Assembly: GCA_030637245.1 (NCBI GenBank) | Contig: DAOVVI010000176.1 | Location: forward strand, 1 to 5,348 | Source of the DNA: Cyclobacteriaceae bacterium | GTDB lineage: Bacteria; Bacteroidota; Bacteroidia; Cytophagales; Cyclobacteriaceae | Reading direction: 5' to 3' | DNA length: 5,348 nucleotides | Shown here: piece after piece, positions 1-5,348 of the stretch | How the letters are laid out: each line of letters begins with the position of its first letter | Position numbering within the stretch: position 1 is the stretch's first letter | Notes under the pieces: generated by a model | Seen by the model: the letters and a program-made list of their open reading frames with translations, nothing else | What the model was told of the DNA's origin: nothing | Databases searched by the model: none | Made by a program: the position numbers and the translations under genes

Positions 1-297
1 GAGTATTGCGTTGCGAAAGCCGGCCTGAGCATGGTAACTCAGTTGTTTGCAGCACGATTGGGAGAATTCCAGATTCCCGTTTATGAGATTCGTCCTGGCG
101 TTATTGCAACAGATATGACCTCCGGGGTAAAAGAGAAATATGATAAATTGATAGGAGAGGGGCTGACTGTCCAGGATCGTTGGGGATTCCCGGAAGATAT
201 TGGAAAAGCTGCTGCGGCATTAGCCAGAGGTGATTTTCCTTATTCTACCGGGCAAGTGATTATGGTTGATGGTGGATTGACTTTACCAAGGTTATAA
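1..297 (+). CDS. Short-chain dehydrogenase/reductase, 3-oxoacyl-ACP reductase-like (5' truncated)
   Basis: This is the C-terminal 98 residues of an NAD(P)-dependent SDR oxidoreductase; the reading frame is open from base 1, so the start lies outside the window. The fragment begins at the catalytic motif: Tyr2 and Lys6 form the Tyr-x3-Lys pair (EYCVAK). [10 protein letters not shown] (31-40) is the SDR segment after the cofactor fold, RWGFPEDIG (60-68) is the usual hinge before the last helix, and [12 protein letters not shown] (81-92) is the classical C-terminal strand. The ending GGLTLPRL resembles, from memory, the group annotated as '3-ketoacyl-ACP reductase' that often sits in catabolic clusters rather than with fatty-acid genes. 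The Rossmann half with the cofactor-binding glycines is not visible, so cofactor and substrate cannot be judged. A sugar or hydroxy-acid dehydrogenase is as plausible as FabG activity. Family assignment is secure; the specific role is not. Confidence 0.92.
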   Translation, partial: EYCVAKAGLSMVTQLFAARLGEFQIPVYEIRPGVIATDMTSGVKEKYDKLIGEGLTVQDRWGFPEDIGKAAAALARGDFPYSTGQVIMVDGGLTLPRL

Positions 298-375
298 TAT
301 GATTTTGTCTATTACTAAGAATATAGACTTTATAAAAAATAACAAATCACAACCCCCTAAATACAAATAAATTAG

Positions 376-423
376 AATGATCTAAATTTCAATATTCAAA
401 GCTATTTTTGAAATTAGATCATT
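376..423. terminator. Long AT-rich imperfect palindrome, probable terminator after the SDR gene
   Basis: The left arm 376-392 (AATGATCTAAATTTCAA) pairs with the right arm 408-423 (TTGAAATTAGATCATT) over 16 base pairs, with a single bulged A at about 386 and a 15-nt loop. It lies 79 bp after the SDR stop and is followed by a modest T-rich stretch (TTTGTATTT). The stem is almost all A/T and the T-run is broken, so it is not a classic intrinsic terminator. It could act in both directions, or be an operator-like or repeat-derived palindrome. Termination is inferred from its position between two transcription units. Confidence 0.5.
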
Positions 424-438
424 TGTATTTCGAATTTG

Positions 439-459
439 CCTGCCTCGCCGGTAGGCGGG
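439..459. repeat. GC-rich hairpin with TGCCTGCC core
   Basis: CCTGCCT (439-445) pairs with AGGCGGG (453-459) through seven pairs including one T-G wobble, around a 7-nt loop. It is strikingly GC-rich inside an otherwise AT-rich gap. The stretch TGCCTGCCT (437-445) and the loop-side CGGTAGG (449-455) recur exactly in the hairpin at 2257-2273 after the symporter gene, so this appears to be one copy of a dispersed intergenic hairpin. I recall similar CCTGCC-type hairpins between genes in other Bacteroidota, but no search was possible. Confidence 0.6.
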
Positions 460-473
460 TTTGTTATTTGCTT

Positions 474-508
474 TTTGTAATTTGGTGCTTTATTTATAAA
501 AATCTTTG
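474..508 (+). promoter_or_regulatory. Weak candidate promoter for the symporter unit
   Basis: AATCTTTG (501-508) matches seven of eight positions of the Bacteroidota -7 element TAnnTTTG. TTTG at 474-477 or 481-484 could serve as the -33 element, with spacers of 23 or 16 nt. This would start transcription near 515, giving a leader of about 45 nt to the ATG at 559. The first T of the element is missing and AT-rich DNA gives such matches by chance, so this is tentative. Confidence 0.25.
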
Positions 509-558
509 ACTTTACATTATACTAGGAATTGAACATAATTAGCAAAAAAACCAACTTG

Positions 559-792
559 ATGAACGAAGAAAAGAAACGAAAGTACTGGCGGATATTGCGG
601 ACAGCTGTCATCGCGCTCTGCCTGCTCACATTTACGCCATTGGTTATTCCGGAAGGAGTGTACAAACCTGAATTGTTTGGAGTTCCATATTCACTATGGA
701 CAAGTTTTTTAATTACCGTAACGCTGGTTTTCTTGACTTATTTGGGGACTAAAGTCCATCGCGGTGTTGATGAAGAGGAGGTAGAGCTATGA
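559..792 (+). CDS. Small two-helix membrane protein paired with the SSS symporter (DUF3311-like)
   Basis: This 77-residue protein has a charged, Lys/Arg-rich N-terminus (EEKKRKYWR, 3-11), two predicted membrane helices (about 14-32 and 44-64) and an acidic tail (DEEEVEL). The layout and the segment PELFGVPYSLW before the second helix resemble the DUF3311/YhdT-type small proteins encoded just ahead of sodium:solute symporters and thought to be accessory subunits; that assignment is by pattern and context. Its stop codon overlaps the symporter ATG (ATGA), so the two are almost certainly co-transcribed and translationally coupled. I chose ATG 559. The frame also allows a TTG at 529, which would add ten polar residues (NIISKKTNL), but an AGGA touching that TTG is too close to act as a ribosome site. 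The ATG has no Shine-Dalgarno either, as is usual in this phylum. Confidence 0.8.
   Translation: MNEEKKRKYWRILRTAVIALCLLTFTPLVIPEGVYKPELFGVPYSLWTSFLITVTLVFLTYLGTKVHRGVDEEEVEL
776..781 (+). promoter_or_regulatory. Strong Shine-Dalgarno sequence for the symporter gene
   Basis: AGGAGG ends 7 nt before the ATG at 789 and sits inside the last codons of the upstream small protein (its Glu-Glu-Val region). It supports the ATG at 789 as the true start and a coupled arrangement. It stands out because no other gene in the window has a recognisable site. Confidence 0.65.
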
Positions 793-2204
793 AATTTTGG
801 ATATTAGTATTTGGAATTGCATACGCAGCATTGTTGATTTTTGCATCACTTAAGTCTTACAAGAAAGGACGATCGGTTGAAGATTTTATGATGGCCGGCT
901 CCAGTATTGGAATTCTGCTCGGTGTGCTGACCTATGCCGCAGCTTTGTTTAGCACGTTTACCTTTCTTGGAATGCCAGACTTCTTCCGCCGCCATGGTAT
1001 TGGAGCATGGATTTTCCTGGCTGTCTCTGACGGGGCAATGGTATTTTTTATCCTTTGGTTTGGGTATCATATCCGCATGAAGGTAAAACAATTGGGATTC
1101 AAAGGTGTTGCCGGAATGATCTCAAAGTGCTATGGAAATAAATGGGCAGGTTATACTATTTTTCTGACAGCATTTTTATTTCTGATTCCGTATGTCGGAA
1201 TTCAGATCCAGGGCATCTCCATTTTTATGGGGGCTGCATTTCCCGATTTCATTCCTTCCTGGGGATGGGCGGTGGGCATTGTAATCGTAATGCTGGTGTA
1301 CAGCGAAATTGGTGGACTAAAGGCCATTGTCTATAGTGACGCCATTCAAGGCGTCCTGTTGCTTACCGTACTATGGATTATTGGATATAATTGCCTTAAT
1401 GCGTTTGGCGGAGTTGCCGCAATGTTTGATAAAATTGAAGTTGATAATGTAGCGCTTCTCTCTACCCCCGGCCCGGAAGGTCTTTTTAGTGCACAGTTCT
1501 TCATTGCCTCTATGATTGCCATCGTGATGATTCCTGTCACTCAACCTCAATTGACCACACGTCTGGTGGTGATGAAGAGCATGAAATCCATGCACCTGAT
1601 GGCCGTTGCTGTGGGCGCTTTTGCAATATTGGTGATTACTCCAACTATTTTTATCGGCATGTATGGAGCATCGTTTTTAAAGGATACATTGGTGGATTTG
1701 CCCATAGCTCAACAAGCCGGTGTTTTTTTTAAAGAAACTTTTTTATATCGCCAACCTAATTTTGTGGCTGCCTTGGCCCTGGTAGGTTTGATAGCAGCCG
1801 GACTTTCCACAACCAATGCGCAAATATTTGCTTTGGGATCAGAGATCAGGGGTCTGTTGAATTTGGAAGAAAAGAAAGTAATGCGTATTACCAAATTCAG
1901 CATTTTTATTTTCGCATTGATTGCGCTTGTGTTTTCCGAATTGATAAAAGATCAGATCGCAATGTTGGCCAGGGTGAGCTTTGCTGGAACAGCCCTTATG
2001 GGGCCCATGATCTTGCTGGGAATATTGAGCAACCGTAAGGTATCTACCTTTATCATATTAGCTTCATTTGCAGCATTAGTGATATTCTTACTTTCGCTGG
2101 GTGGAATTATTCCGGGTAGTTATTTTGGTTTAAGATTGGATCTGACTCTTTTTGTGTCATTGTCAGTTGTCGCTTTGATTAGTTATGGCATGGGTAAAAA
2201 GTAA
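789..2204 (+). CDS. Sodium:solute symporter (SSS family), substrate unknown
   Basis: A 471-residue polytopic inner-membrane carrier, normal length for the SSS family (LeuT fold, Na+-coupled uptake), with about 12-13 hydrophobic segments. The first helix (3-20) is followed by the conserved KGRSVEDFMMAGSSIG (26-41), matching the usual 'dFflAGrslg' stretch. SEIGGLKAIVYSDAIQG (172-188) is the SSS signature region. TQPQLTTRLVVMKSMKSMH (251-269) corresponds to the conserved loop usually containing a QxxxxR pattern. AAGLSTTNAQIF (336-347) is the helix that carries the second sodium site; Ala337, Ser340 and Thr341 fall where vSGLT has its Na2 ligands (alignment by eye), so Na+ coupling is likely. The STxNAQ form and the small upstream partner recall the PanF (pantothenate) branch, but this is too weak to name the substrate. 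The gene overlaps the small membrane protein by 4 bp. No obvious strong terminator follows; a palindrome-rich interval does. Confidence 0.93.
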   Translation: MKFWILVFGIAYAALLIFASLKSYKKGRSVEDFMMAGSSIGILLGVLTYAAALFSTFTFLGMPDFFRRHGIGAWIFLAVSDGAMVFFILWFGYHIRMKVKQLGFKGVAGMISKCYGNKWAGYTIFLTAFLFLIPYVGIQIQGISIFMGAAFPDFIPSWGWAVGIVIVMLVYSEIGGLKAIVYSDAIQGVLLLTVLWIIGYNCLNAFGGVAAMFDKIEVDNVALLSTPGPEGLFSAQFFIASMIAIVMIPVTQPQLTTRLVVMKSMKSMHLMAVAVGAFAILVITPTIFIGMYGASFLKDTLVDLPIAQQAGVFFKETFLYRQPNFVAALALVGLIAAGLSTTNAQIFALGSEIRGLLNLEEKKVMRITKFSIFIFALIALVFSELIKDQIAMLARVSFAGTALMGPMILLGILSNRKVSTFIILASFAALVIFLLSLGGIIPGSYFGLRLDLTLFVSLSVVALISYGMGKK

Positions 2205-2225
2205 GTGATATACTGCTCGAATAGA

Positions 2226-2352
2226 ATTACCGATTTTTAAACTGGCGCCCTTGTTGTGCCTGCCTTCGGTAGGGAGGTCTTTTGACCAACAAACTCATGA
2301 AGGGCATTTTAGTTTGTTTGTGACAATATCAACAAATGCGGGAATCGGTGAT
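2226..2352. repeat. Nested palindromic element after the symporter gene
   Basis: The outer arms ATTACCGATT (2226-2235) and AATCGGTGAT (2343-2352) are complementary at nine of ten positions. Inside, GCCCTT (2247-2252) pairs with AAGGGC (2300-2305), or TTGTTG (2251-2256) with CAACAA (2287-2292). The core holds a CCTGCCT/AGGGAGG hairpin (2259-2277, one mismatch, loop TTCGG) that shares TGCCTGCCT and CGGTAGG with the hairpin at 439-459. GGTC-TTTT-GACC (2276-2287) is an alternative small hairpin, and TTTGTT (2313-2318) can pair with AACAAA (2331-2336). The nesting suggests a single roughly 127-bp folded unit, which may also serve as the symporter's transcription end. Confidence 0.45.
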
Positions 2353-2385
2353 TTAGACTTCCGATGTGTTTACTCTACCCTTTAA

Positions 2386-2449
2386 GGTCTCTGTGGGATC
2401 TTCCTCTCGGAGACCACATAGCTCACGCGGGGTCCTAAAAAGAGACCCC
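2386..2449. repeat. Two adjacent GGTC-type hairpins
   Basis: GGTCTC (2386-2391) pairs with GAGACC (2410-2415) around an 18-nt loop, and GGGGTC (2429-2434) pairs with GACCCC (2444-2449) around a 9-nt A-rich loop. Both stems are six perfect pairs and share the GGTC core. They are probably parts of one repeat family; a role in termination is possible, but neither is followed by a T-run. Confidence 0.5.
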
Positions 2450-2472
2450 ACTTGGACATTTGTTGGGATTTA

Positions 2473-2582
2473 CGTCATTGGTAGGCACAAAGCAATCTGT
2501 CTGTGGGCAGGCAATATGTTCGCTATCTGCAGCATCATTTCAAACAGCTATCAGATTGCCATGGCTCTGCCTTGCAATGACG
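2473..2582. repeat. Small interspersed repeat with inverted ends (MITE-like or palindromic unit)
   Basis: The left end 2473-2499 and right end 2552-2582 are inverted copies of each other. CGTCATTG (2473-2480) matches CAATGACG (2575-2582), AGGCA (2483-2487) matches TGCCT (2568-2572), and GCAATCTG (2492-2499) matches CAGATTGC (2552-2559), with a few mismatches and indels between. They enclose a 52-nt centre without coding potential. From memory, the form CGTCATTG...GCAATC is a common interspersed repeat end in many bacterial genomes, including Bacteroidota. No target-site duplication is obvious, so mobilisation is unproven. Six Ts after the right end (2584-2589) would also let the folded RNA act as a terminator. 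Confidence 0.65.
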
Positions 2583-2620
2583 GTTTTTTATTGGTTGGCC
2601 GTTTATTACCATTCACCTTT

Positions 2621-2643
2621 CCGGTCTGTGAGCCACAGACCGG
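2621..2643. repeat. Perfect 10-bp hairpin with 3-nt loop
   Basis: CCGGTCTGTG (2621-2630) and CACAGACCGG (2634-2643) are exact complements separated by AGC. Three further pairs including one wobble extend the stem (TTT/AGA at 2618-2620 and 2644-2646). It is the most stable stem in the window, but no T-run follows, so it is not a simple terminator. It is probably a repeat unit or a processing/stability hairpin. Confidence 0.65.
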
Positions 2644-2659
2644 AGACGACGAAGGTCCA

Positions 2660-2674
2660 AGGTTCGGAGAACCT
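2660..2674. repeat. Short hairpin AGGTTC-GGA-GAACCT
   Basis: Six perfect pairs close a 3-nt loop, 16 bp after the preceding perfect hairpin and of the same tight-loop design. The two probably belong to the same repeat module. Confidence 0.45.
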
Positions 2675-2713
2675 GCGACAGTGGAACAAGACACTATTAT
2701 ATCAGGGATGAAA

Positions 2714-2748
2714 TTGGTTTTTAATAAATATTGAATATCGTACATTTG
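2714..2748 (+). promoter_or_regulatory. Bacteroidota-type promoter for the thuA-like gene
   Basis: TACATTTG (2741-2748) is an exact match to the Bacteroidota housekeeping -7 element TAnnTTTG. A TTG at 2714-2716 lies 24 nt upstream, slightly longer than the usual spacer to the -33 TTG. Transcription would begin near 2755, giving a leader of about 40 nt to the ATG at 2794. It is the best promoter match I found. Confidence 0.55.
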
Positions 2749-2793
2749 GGATTTAAATGACTGGATTATTTTTAAACTATTAATGATTAAATA

Positions 2794-3570
2794 ATGAAAA
2801 AACTTTTTGTAGTAATTATTGCTTTAGCATTTACTTTTCCATCTTGCCTGGCACAGGAAAAAAAGGAAGTCGAAAAAATCGATGTCCTGGTTTTCACCAA
2901 AACCAAAGGATTCAGACACCAATCCATTTCCAGCGGTGTGAAATGCATGTGGGAGCTTGGATTAAAAAACCATTGGAACGTAACGGCCACTGAAGATGCA
3001 ACGCTTTTCAATGATGAATTTCTCAGCAAATTTGATGTGGTAGTTTGGTTAAATACAACCATGGATGTATTGAATGATGAGCAGCAAGATGCATTCGTTA
3101 AATTCTATAGAGGAGGCAAAGGATATGTTGGCATCCATTCCGCAGCCGATACGGAATACGAATGGGAATGGTATGGTAAAATGATGGGCGGTGCATGGTT
3201 TAAAGGACACCCGCCAACACAAGAGGCGACTTTAGTCATTGAAGATACGAATCATCCCTCAATGACGGTATTTGAAGAAAAAGACATTAAACGCTGGACG
3301 GTTATTGATGAATGGTATGCCCACAAGGCAAACCCCAGGAAACATGTAAATGTGTTGATGAGCCTGGATGAAAGTACTCTAAAGAAACTTGGTGATAATC
3401 CTGACAACAATACGATGGGAGGGGATCATCCTATGGCCTGGTACAATGAATTTGATGGTGGAAGATCTTTCTACACCAACCGCGGTCATACTCATGAAGC
3501 TTTTGATGATCCGGAATTAAGAGAGCATTTCAGAGGTGGAATCGAATGGGCTGCCGGTAAATTAAAATAG
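2794..3570 (+). CDS. Secreted ThuA-like protein
   Basis: A 258-residue exported protein of the ThuA family (glutamine amidotransferase-like fold, first linked to trehalose utilisation in rhizobia). An N-terminal signal peptide is clear: MKK, a hydrophobic core to about residue 15, then SCLA before QE, giving likely cleavage after Ala20. Family landmarks are IDVLVFTKTKGFRHQSI (29-45), the strand DVVVWLNTT (81-89), GGKGYVGIHSAADT (107-120), GHPP (138-141), DEWY (172-175) and HPMAWYNEFDGGRSFYTNRGHT (212-233). At the nucleophile-elbow position (GIHSA) there is no Cys, as in ThuA proteins generally, so it is not an amidotransferase. In Bacteroidota such exported proteins often accompany glycoside oxidation and 3-keto-sugar enzymes; no such enzyme is next to it here, though the SDR and symporter lie upstream. 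Length is normal for a stand-alone ThuA domain. The gene is monocistronic, with its own promoter candidate and terminator. No Shine-Dalgarno is seen, and the start is fixed by the signal peptide. Confidence 0.9.
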   Translation: MKKLFVVIIALAFTFPSCLAQEKKEVEKIDVLVFTKTKGFRHQSISSGVKCMWELGLKNHWNVTATEDATLFNDEFLSKFDVVVWLNTTMDVLNDEQQDAFVKFYRGGKGYVGIHSAADTEYEWEWYGKMMGGAWFKGHPPTQEATLVIEDTNHPSMTVFEEKDIKRWTVIDEWYAHKANPRKHVNVLMSLDESTLKKLGDNPDNNTMGGDHPMAWYNEFDGGRSFYTNRGHTHEAFDDPELREHFRGGIEWAAGKLK

Positions 3571-3589
3571 TAAAATATCATATATTATT

Positions 3590-3624
3590 AAAAGCCATGC
3601 ATCCGAAGACGCATGGCTTTTTTT
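3590..3624 (+). terminator. Rho-independent terminator of the thuA-like gene
   Basis: AAAAGCCATGC (3590-3600) and GCATGGCTTTT (3611-3621) form a perfect 11-bp stem with a 10-nt loop, leading into a run of seven Ts (3618-3624). It starts 20 bp after the stop codon. This is the only textbook intrinsic terminator in the window. Confidence 0.93.
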
Positions 3625-3739
3625 GATTTTAGATTTATTACTGATTGCTATTGCACACCTTACTTTTTAACTTCAAGAAGAAATTGAATTTGTTTATTAT
3701 TTTCGATGTTTTAGTAGCAATATTTTAATTATTCCAAAA

Positions 3740-5348
3740 ATGAAATCTAGTCTAAGTTCACACTTTTTCATTTGCCTTATTTTATGTTGTTCATTCAATA
3801 GTTTTCAATCGAATGCCCAAAGCATTTTTAGTTCAGTTGAAAAAAGATTTAACCAATATAAAGCCACAGCCCCAAAAGAACGGATTCAAATAATAACAGA
3901 CCGTGATCTTTATGCTCCGGGAGAATTGATATGGTTTCATGCTTCGGTATATGGCATTTTATCTCCCGAAATATCGACAATGAGCAACGAAGTAATAATT
4001 AAAATGGCAAATATTGAGTCCTTTGAAATTTTCAATAAAAAGTTCTTGCTTGATGCTGGAAGTGCCACTGGTTTTGTTCAGTTACCTGTAGGGATGAAAG
4101 ATGGTATATATTATTTACAGGGAGAAACATCAAACTCCGGAGAATTTCATTATTACCATAAGAATATTGTAATCAAAAAAAGTGTAGTCCCACAATTCTC
4201 AATCAGGGCAAGTTTTCCTGAAAGAGATTACATACCGGGTGATGATATATCCATGACATTGGAGTTTCAGAATTATTATAATGAACCTAAGCGCAATGTG
4301 AAATACCAAATTGATTTCTTTGATGGCAACAAAAAGATTCCCGGAACAACTGGAAAAATCAAGAAAACAGGTATGGCGATAGTTCATGTTAAAGTGCCTT
4401 TTAAGCTTAGAACAGGTGTATTTACATACAAAATATCAGCAGAATGTAAAAGCACTAAAGCCGAACTTTTTGGTAAAATTCCTGTGCTTTCCGATAAGAT
4501 ATTTATGGATTTTTATCCGGAAAATGGCAAAGTCATAAATGGAATAGATTCAAAAATTAGTTTTTATAGCTATGATGTTTGTGGATATCCATTGGCTGTT
4601 GAAGCCGATCTGCTTGAAGATGGTAAGATTGTCGCTACTTTCAATTCAGATTCCAAAGGTATTGGATCTTTCACTCTTTCTCCGAATATTGGAAAAGAGT
4701 ATTACGTGCAATTAAAGAGGCCTTTGCTTTTGGACAAGAAGTTTGAGTTGCCGGTAATTGAAGCAAAAGGGGTGGCAATAAAGGTCATATCCAAAACATC
4801 AACTGAAATTAATTATAACCTTATTAGCGGGTATAAAACATCAAGATCTATCTATCTGTTTGGCGTATCTGATGGGGAAATATTTTGGACTTCAGAACAT
4901 GAAATAGAAAAAGAGAAGCAGGTCGTGATTGACTTGTCCAAAGCCAAAGGCAGGCTGGCGCATTTTATTATAGTGAATGCAGCTACAAGGATCGAAGGGG
5001 AGCATATAGTGATGATTGAAGGAAAGGCGCCGGTTCCATTAAATGCGCTGGTGAAAAATGATGCTCCTTCTCAGAGGAGCAAAATTGAGGTTGATATCAG
5101 CACCCCGTCCATGGAAAAGGGAGATATATTTTTAACTGCTGTAAATTCTCCCTGGATAGTTGATGAACTGGTAAATCAAAGTATTCACGCTATTTCACTG
5201 CCCTATGATTTTGGTCAACAATTGGTTTTTCAGTCTAGATCTCTTCATGAGTCAAATTTCAATGATGAGATTTTAGAACTATTTTCTGGTTATTATGTTC
5301 CTTACGGTTTTGGTTGGGATAGGGTGCTGAATACCGATGGAGCGTACA
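3740..5348 (+). CDS. Secreted MG2/macroglobulin-like protein (3' truncated)
   Basis: The frame is open from ATG 3740 to the window edge: 536 codons with no stop. An N-terminal signal peptide (hydrophobic 9-17, likely cleavage after SNAQ near 27) marks it as exported. ERIQIITDRDLYAPGELIWFHASVYG (47-72) is an MG2-type domain start; Bacteroidota relatives read '(Y/I)..TDk..Y.aGE.IWFkAyv'. A second beta-sandwich begins at FSIRASFPERDYIPGDDISM (153-172). MDFYPENGKVINGIDSKISFYSYDVCGYPL (256-285), with GIGSFTLSPNIGKEYYVQL (307-325), matches the third repeat of the same proteins ('FPEGG.lv.G..s.vaF...d..G.p' and 'GmG.F.f.P..Gk.Y'). Full-length relatives are usually around 800-900 residues and often continue into a carboxypeptidase-regulatory or TonB-plug domain, which cannot be checked here. 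Function is unknown; such proteins are thought to act in the envelope or periplasm. No Shine-Dalgarno or clear promoter is seen in the 115 bp after the terminator. Confidence 0.85.
   Translation, partial: MKSSLSSHFFICLILCCSFNSFQSNAQSIFSSVEKRFNQYKATAPKERIQIITDRDLYAPGELIWFHASVYGILSPEISTMSNEVIIKMANIESFEIFNKKFLLDAGSATGFVQLPVGMKDGIYYLQGETSNSGEFHYYHKNIVIKKSVVPQFSIRASFPERDYIPGDDISMTLEFQNYYNEPKRNVKYQIDFFDGNKKIPGTTGKIKKTGMAIVHVKVPFKLRTGVFTYKISAECKSTKAELFGKIPVLSDKIFMDFYPENGKVINGIDSKISFYSYDVCGYPLAVEADLLEDGKIVATFNSDSKGIGSFTLSPNIGKEYYVQLKRPLLLDKKFELPVIEAKGVAIKVISKTSTEINYNLISGYKTSRSIYLFGVSDGEIFWTSEHEIEKEKQVVIDLSKAKGRLAHFIIVNAATRIEGEHIVMIEGKAPVPLNALVKNDAPSQRSKIEVDISTPSMEKGDIFLTAVNSPWIVDELVNQSIHAISLPYDFGQQLVFQSRSLHESNFNDEILELFSGYYVPYGFGWDRVLNTDGAY

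Larger units (their letters stand above)
2205..2793. other. Non-coding interval rich in inverted repeats
   Basis: No credible gene lies in this 589-bp gap. The open frames here run straight through palindromes, have low-complexity or Cys/Pro-rich translations and resemble no family I know. The interval holds successive stem-loops (2226-2352, 2386-2415, 2429-2449, 2473-2582, 2621-2643, 2660-2674), then a short AT-rich stretch with the promoter candidate for the thuA-like gene. Base composition is visibly more GC-rich between about 2390 and 2680 than in the leaders of the other genes. The picture suggests accumulated copies of dispersed intergenic repeats rather than one functional RNA. Confidence 0.75.

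Noticed and set aside
506..523. Sigma-70-like TTGAC and TATACT boxes ahead of the small membrane protein
   Set aside because: They are only about 6 nt apart, far from the 16-18 nt spacer needed, and Bacteroidota use a different promoter consensus.
529..558. TTG start at 529 for the small membrane protein
   Set aside because: The AGGA abuts the TTG and cannot act as a ribosome site at zero spacing; ATG 559 gives the compact form expected for this family.
846..1903. Antisense and out-of-frame ORFs within the symporter gene
   Set aside because: They are shadows of a clearly coding frame, with Cys/His-rich or unstructured translations and no family resemblance.
2366..2734. Open frame of 122 codons on the + strand, overlapping an 83-codon frame at 2460-2711
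   Set aside because: It reads through four palindromes and the inverted repeat element, has no signal, domain or ribosome site, and competes with frames on both strands. It is best explained as non-coding repeat DNA.
2205..2793. CRISPR array or tRNA in the repeat-rich gap
   Set aside because: There are no regularly spaced direct repeats of constant length, and no cloverleaf with a T-loop (GTTCRA) pattern; the repeats are inverted and of differing sequence.
2794..2856. Possible lipoprotein signal (Cys18 in the thuA-like signal peptide)
   Set aside because: The residues before the Cys (Phe-Pro-Ser) do not fit a lipobox; cleavage after Ala20 is more natural.
4199..4387. Antisense ORF of 62 codons inside the macroglobulin-like gene
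   Set aside because: It lies wholly inside a strongly supported coding frame and shows no independent coding signs.

Overview
The window looks like a chromosomal stretch from a member of the Bacteroidota. Three things point there: an MG2-type secreted protein of a kind typical of that phylum at the right end, a TAnnTTTG-type promoter element ahead of the thuA-like gene, and short A/T-rich leaders that mostly lack Shine-Dalgarno sequences. All genes are on the + strand. The coding part is ordinary accessory metabolism and transport. The least explained DNA is the gap at 2205-2793, which is packed with inverted repeats.

Layout. Positions 1-297 hold the C-terminal 98 codons of a short-chain dehydrogenase/reductase, cut at its catalytic Tyr-x3-Lys motif. 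A 261-bp AT-rich gap follows, with a long imperfect palindrome (probable terminator) and a GC-rich hairpin. Positions 559-2204 are a two-gene unit: a 77-aa two-helix membrane protein overlapping by 4 bp a 471-aa sodium:solute symporter (SSS family). The non-coding 2205-2793 interval contains at least six separate stem-loops, including a roughly 110-bp element with inverted ends (2473-2582) and a perfect 10-bp stem (2621-2643). A good promoter candidate at 2741-2748 precedes a secreted ThuA-like protein (2794-3570), which ends at a textbook intrinsic terminator (3590-3624). From 3740 to the window edge runs the first 536 codons of a secreted macroglobulin-like protein, open at the 3' end.

How the genes may work together. 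An SDR of the 3-oxoacyl-ACP reductase/sugar-dehydrogenase type, a Na+-driven carrier and an exported ThuA-like protein would fit uptake and oxidation of a small organic substrate, possibly a sugar or sugar acid. The substrate cannot be read from this sequence, and terminators separate the genes into different transcripts, so this link is inference. The macroglobulin-like gene follows a strong terminator and is probably an unrelated envelope gene.
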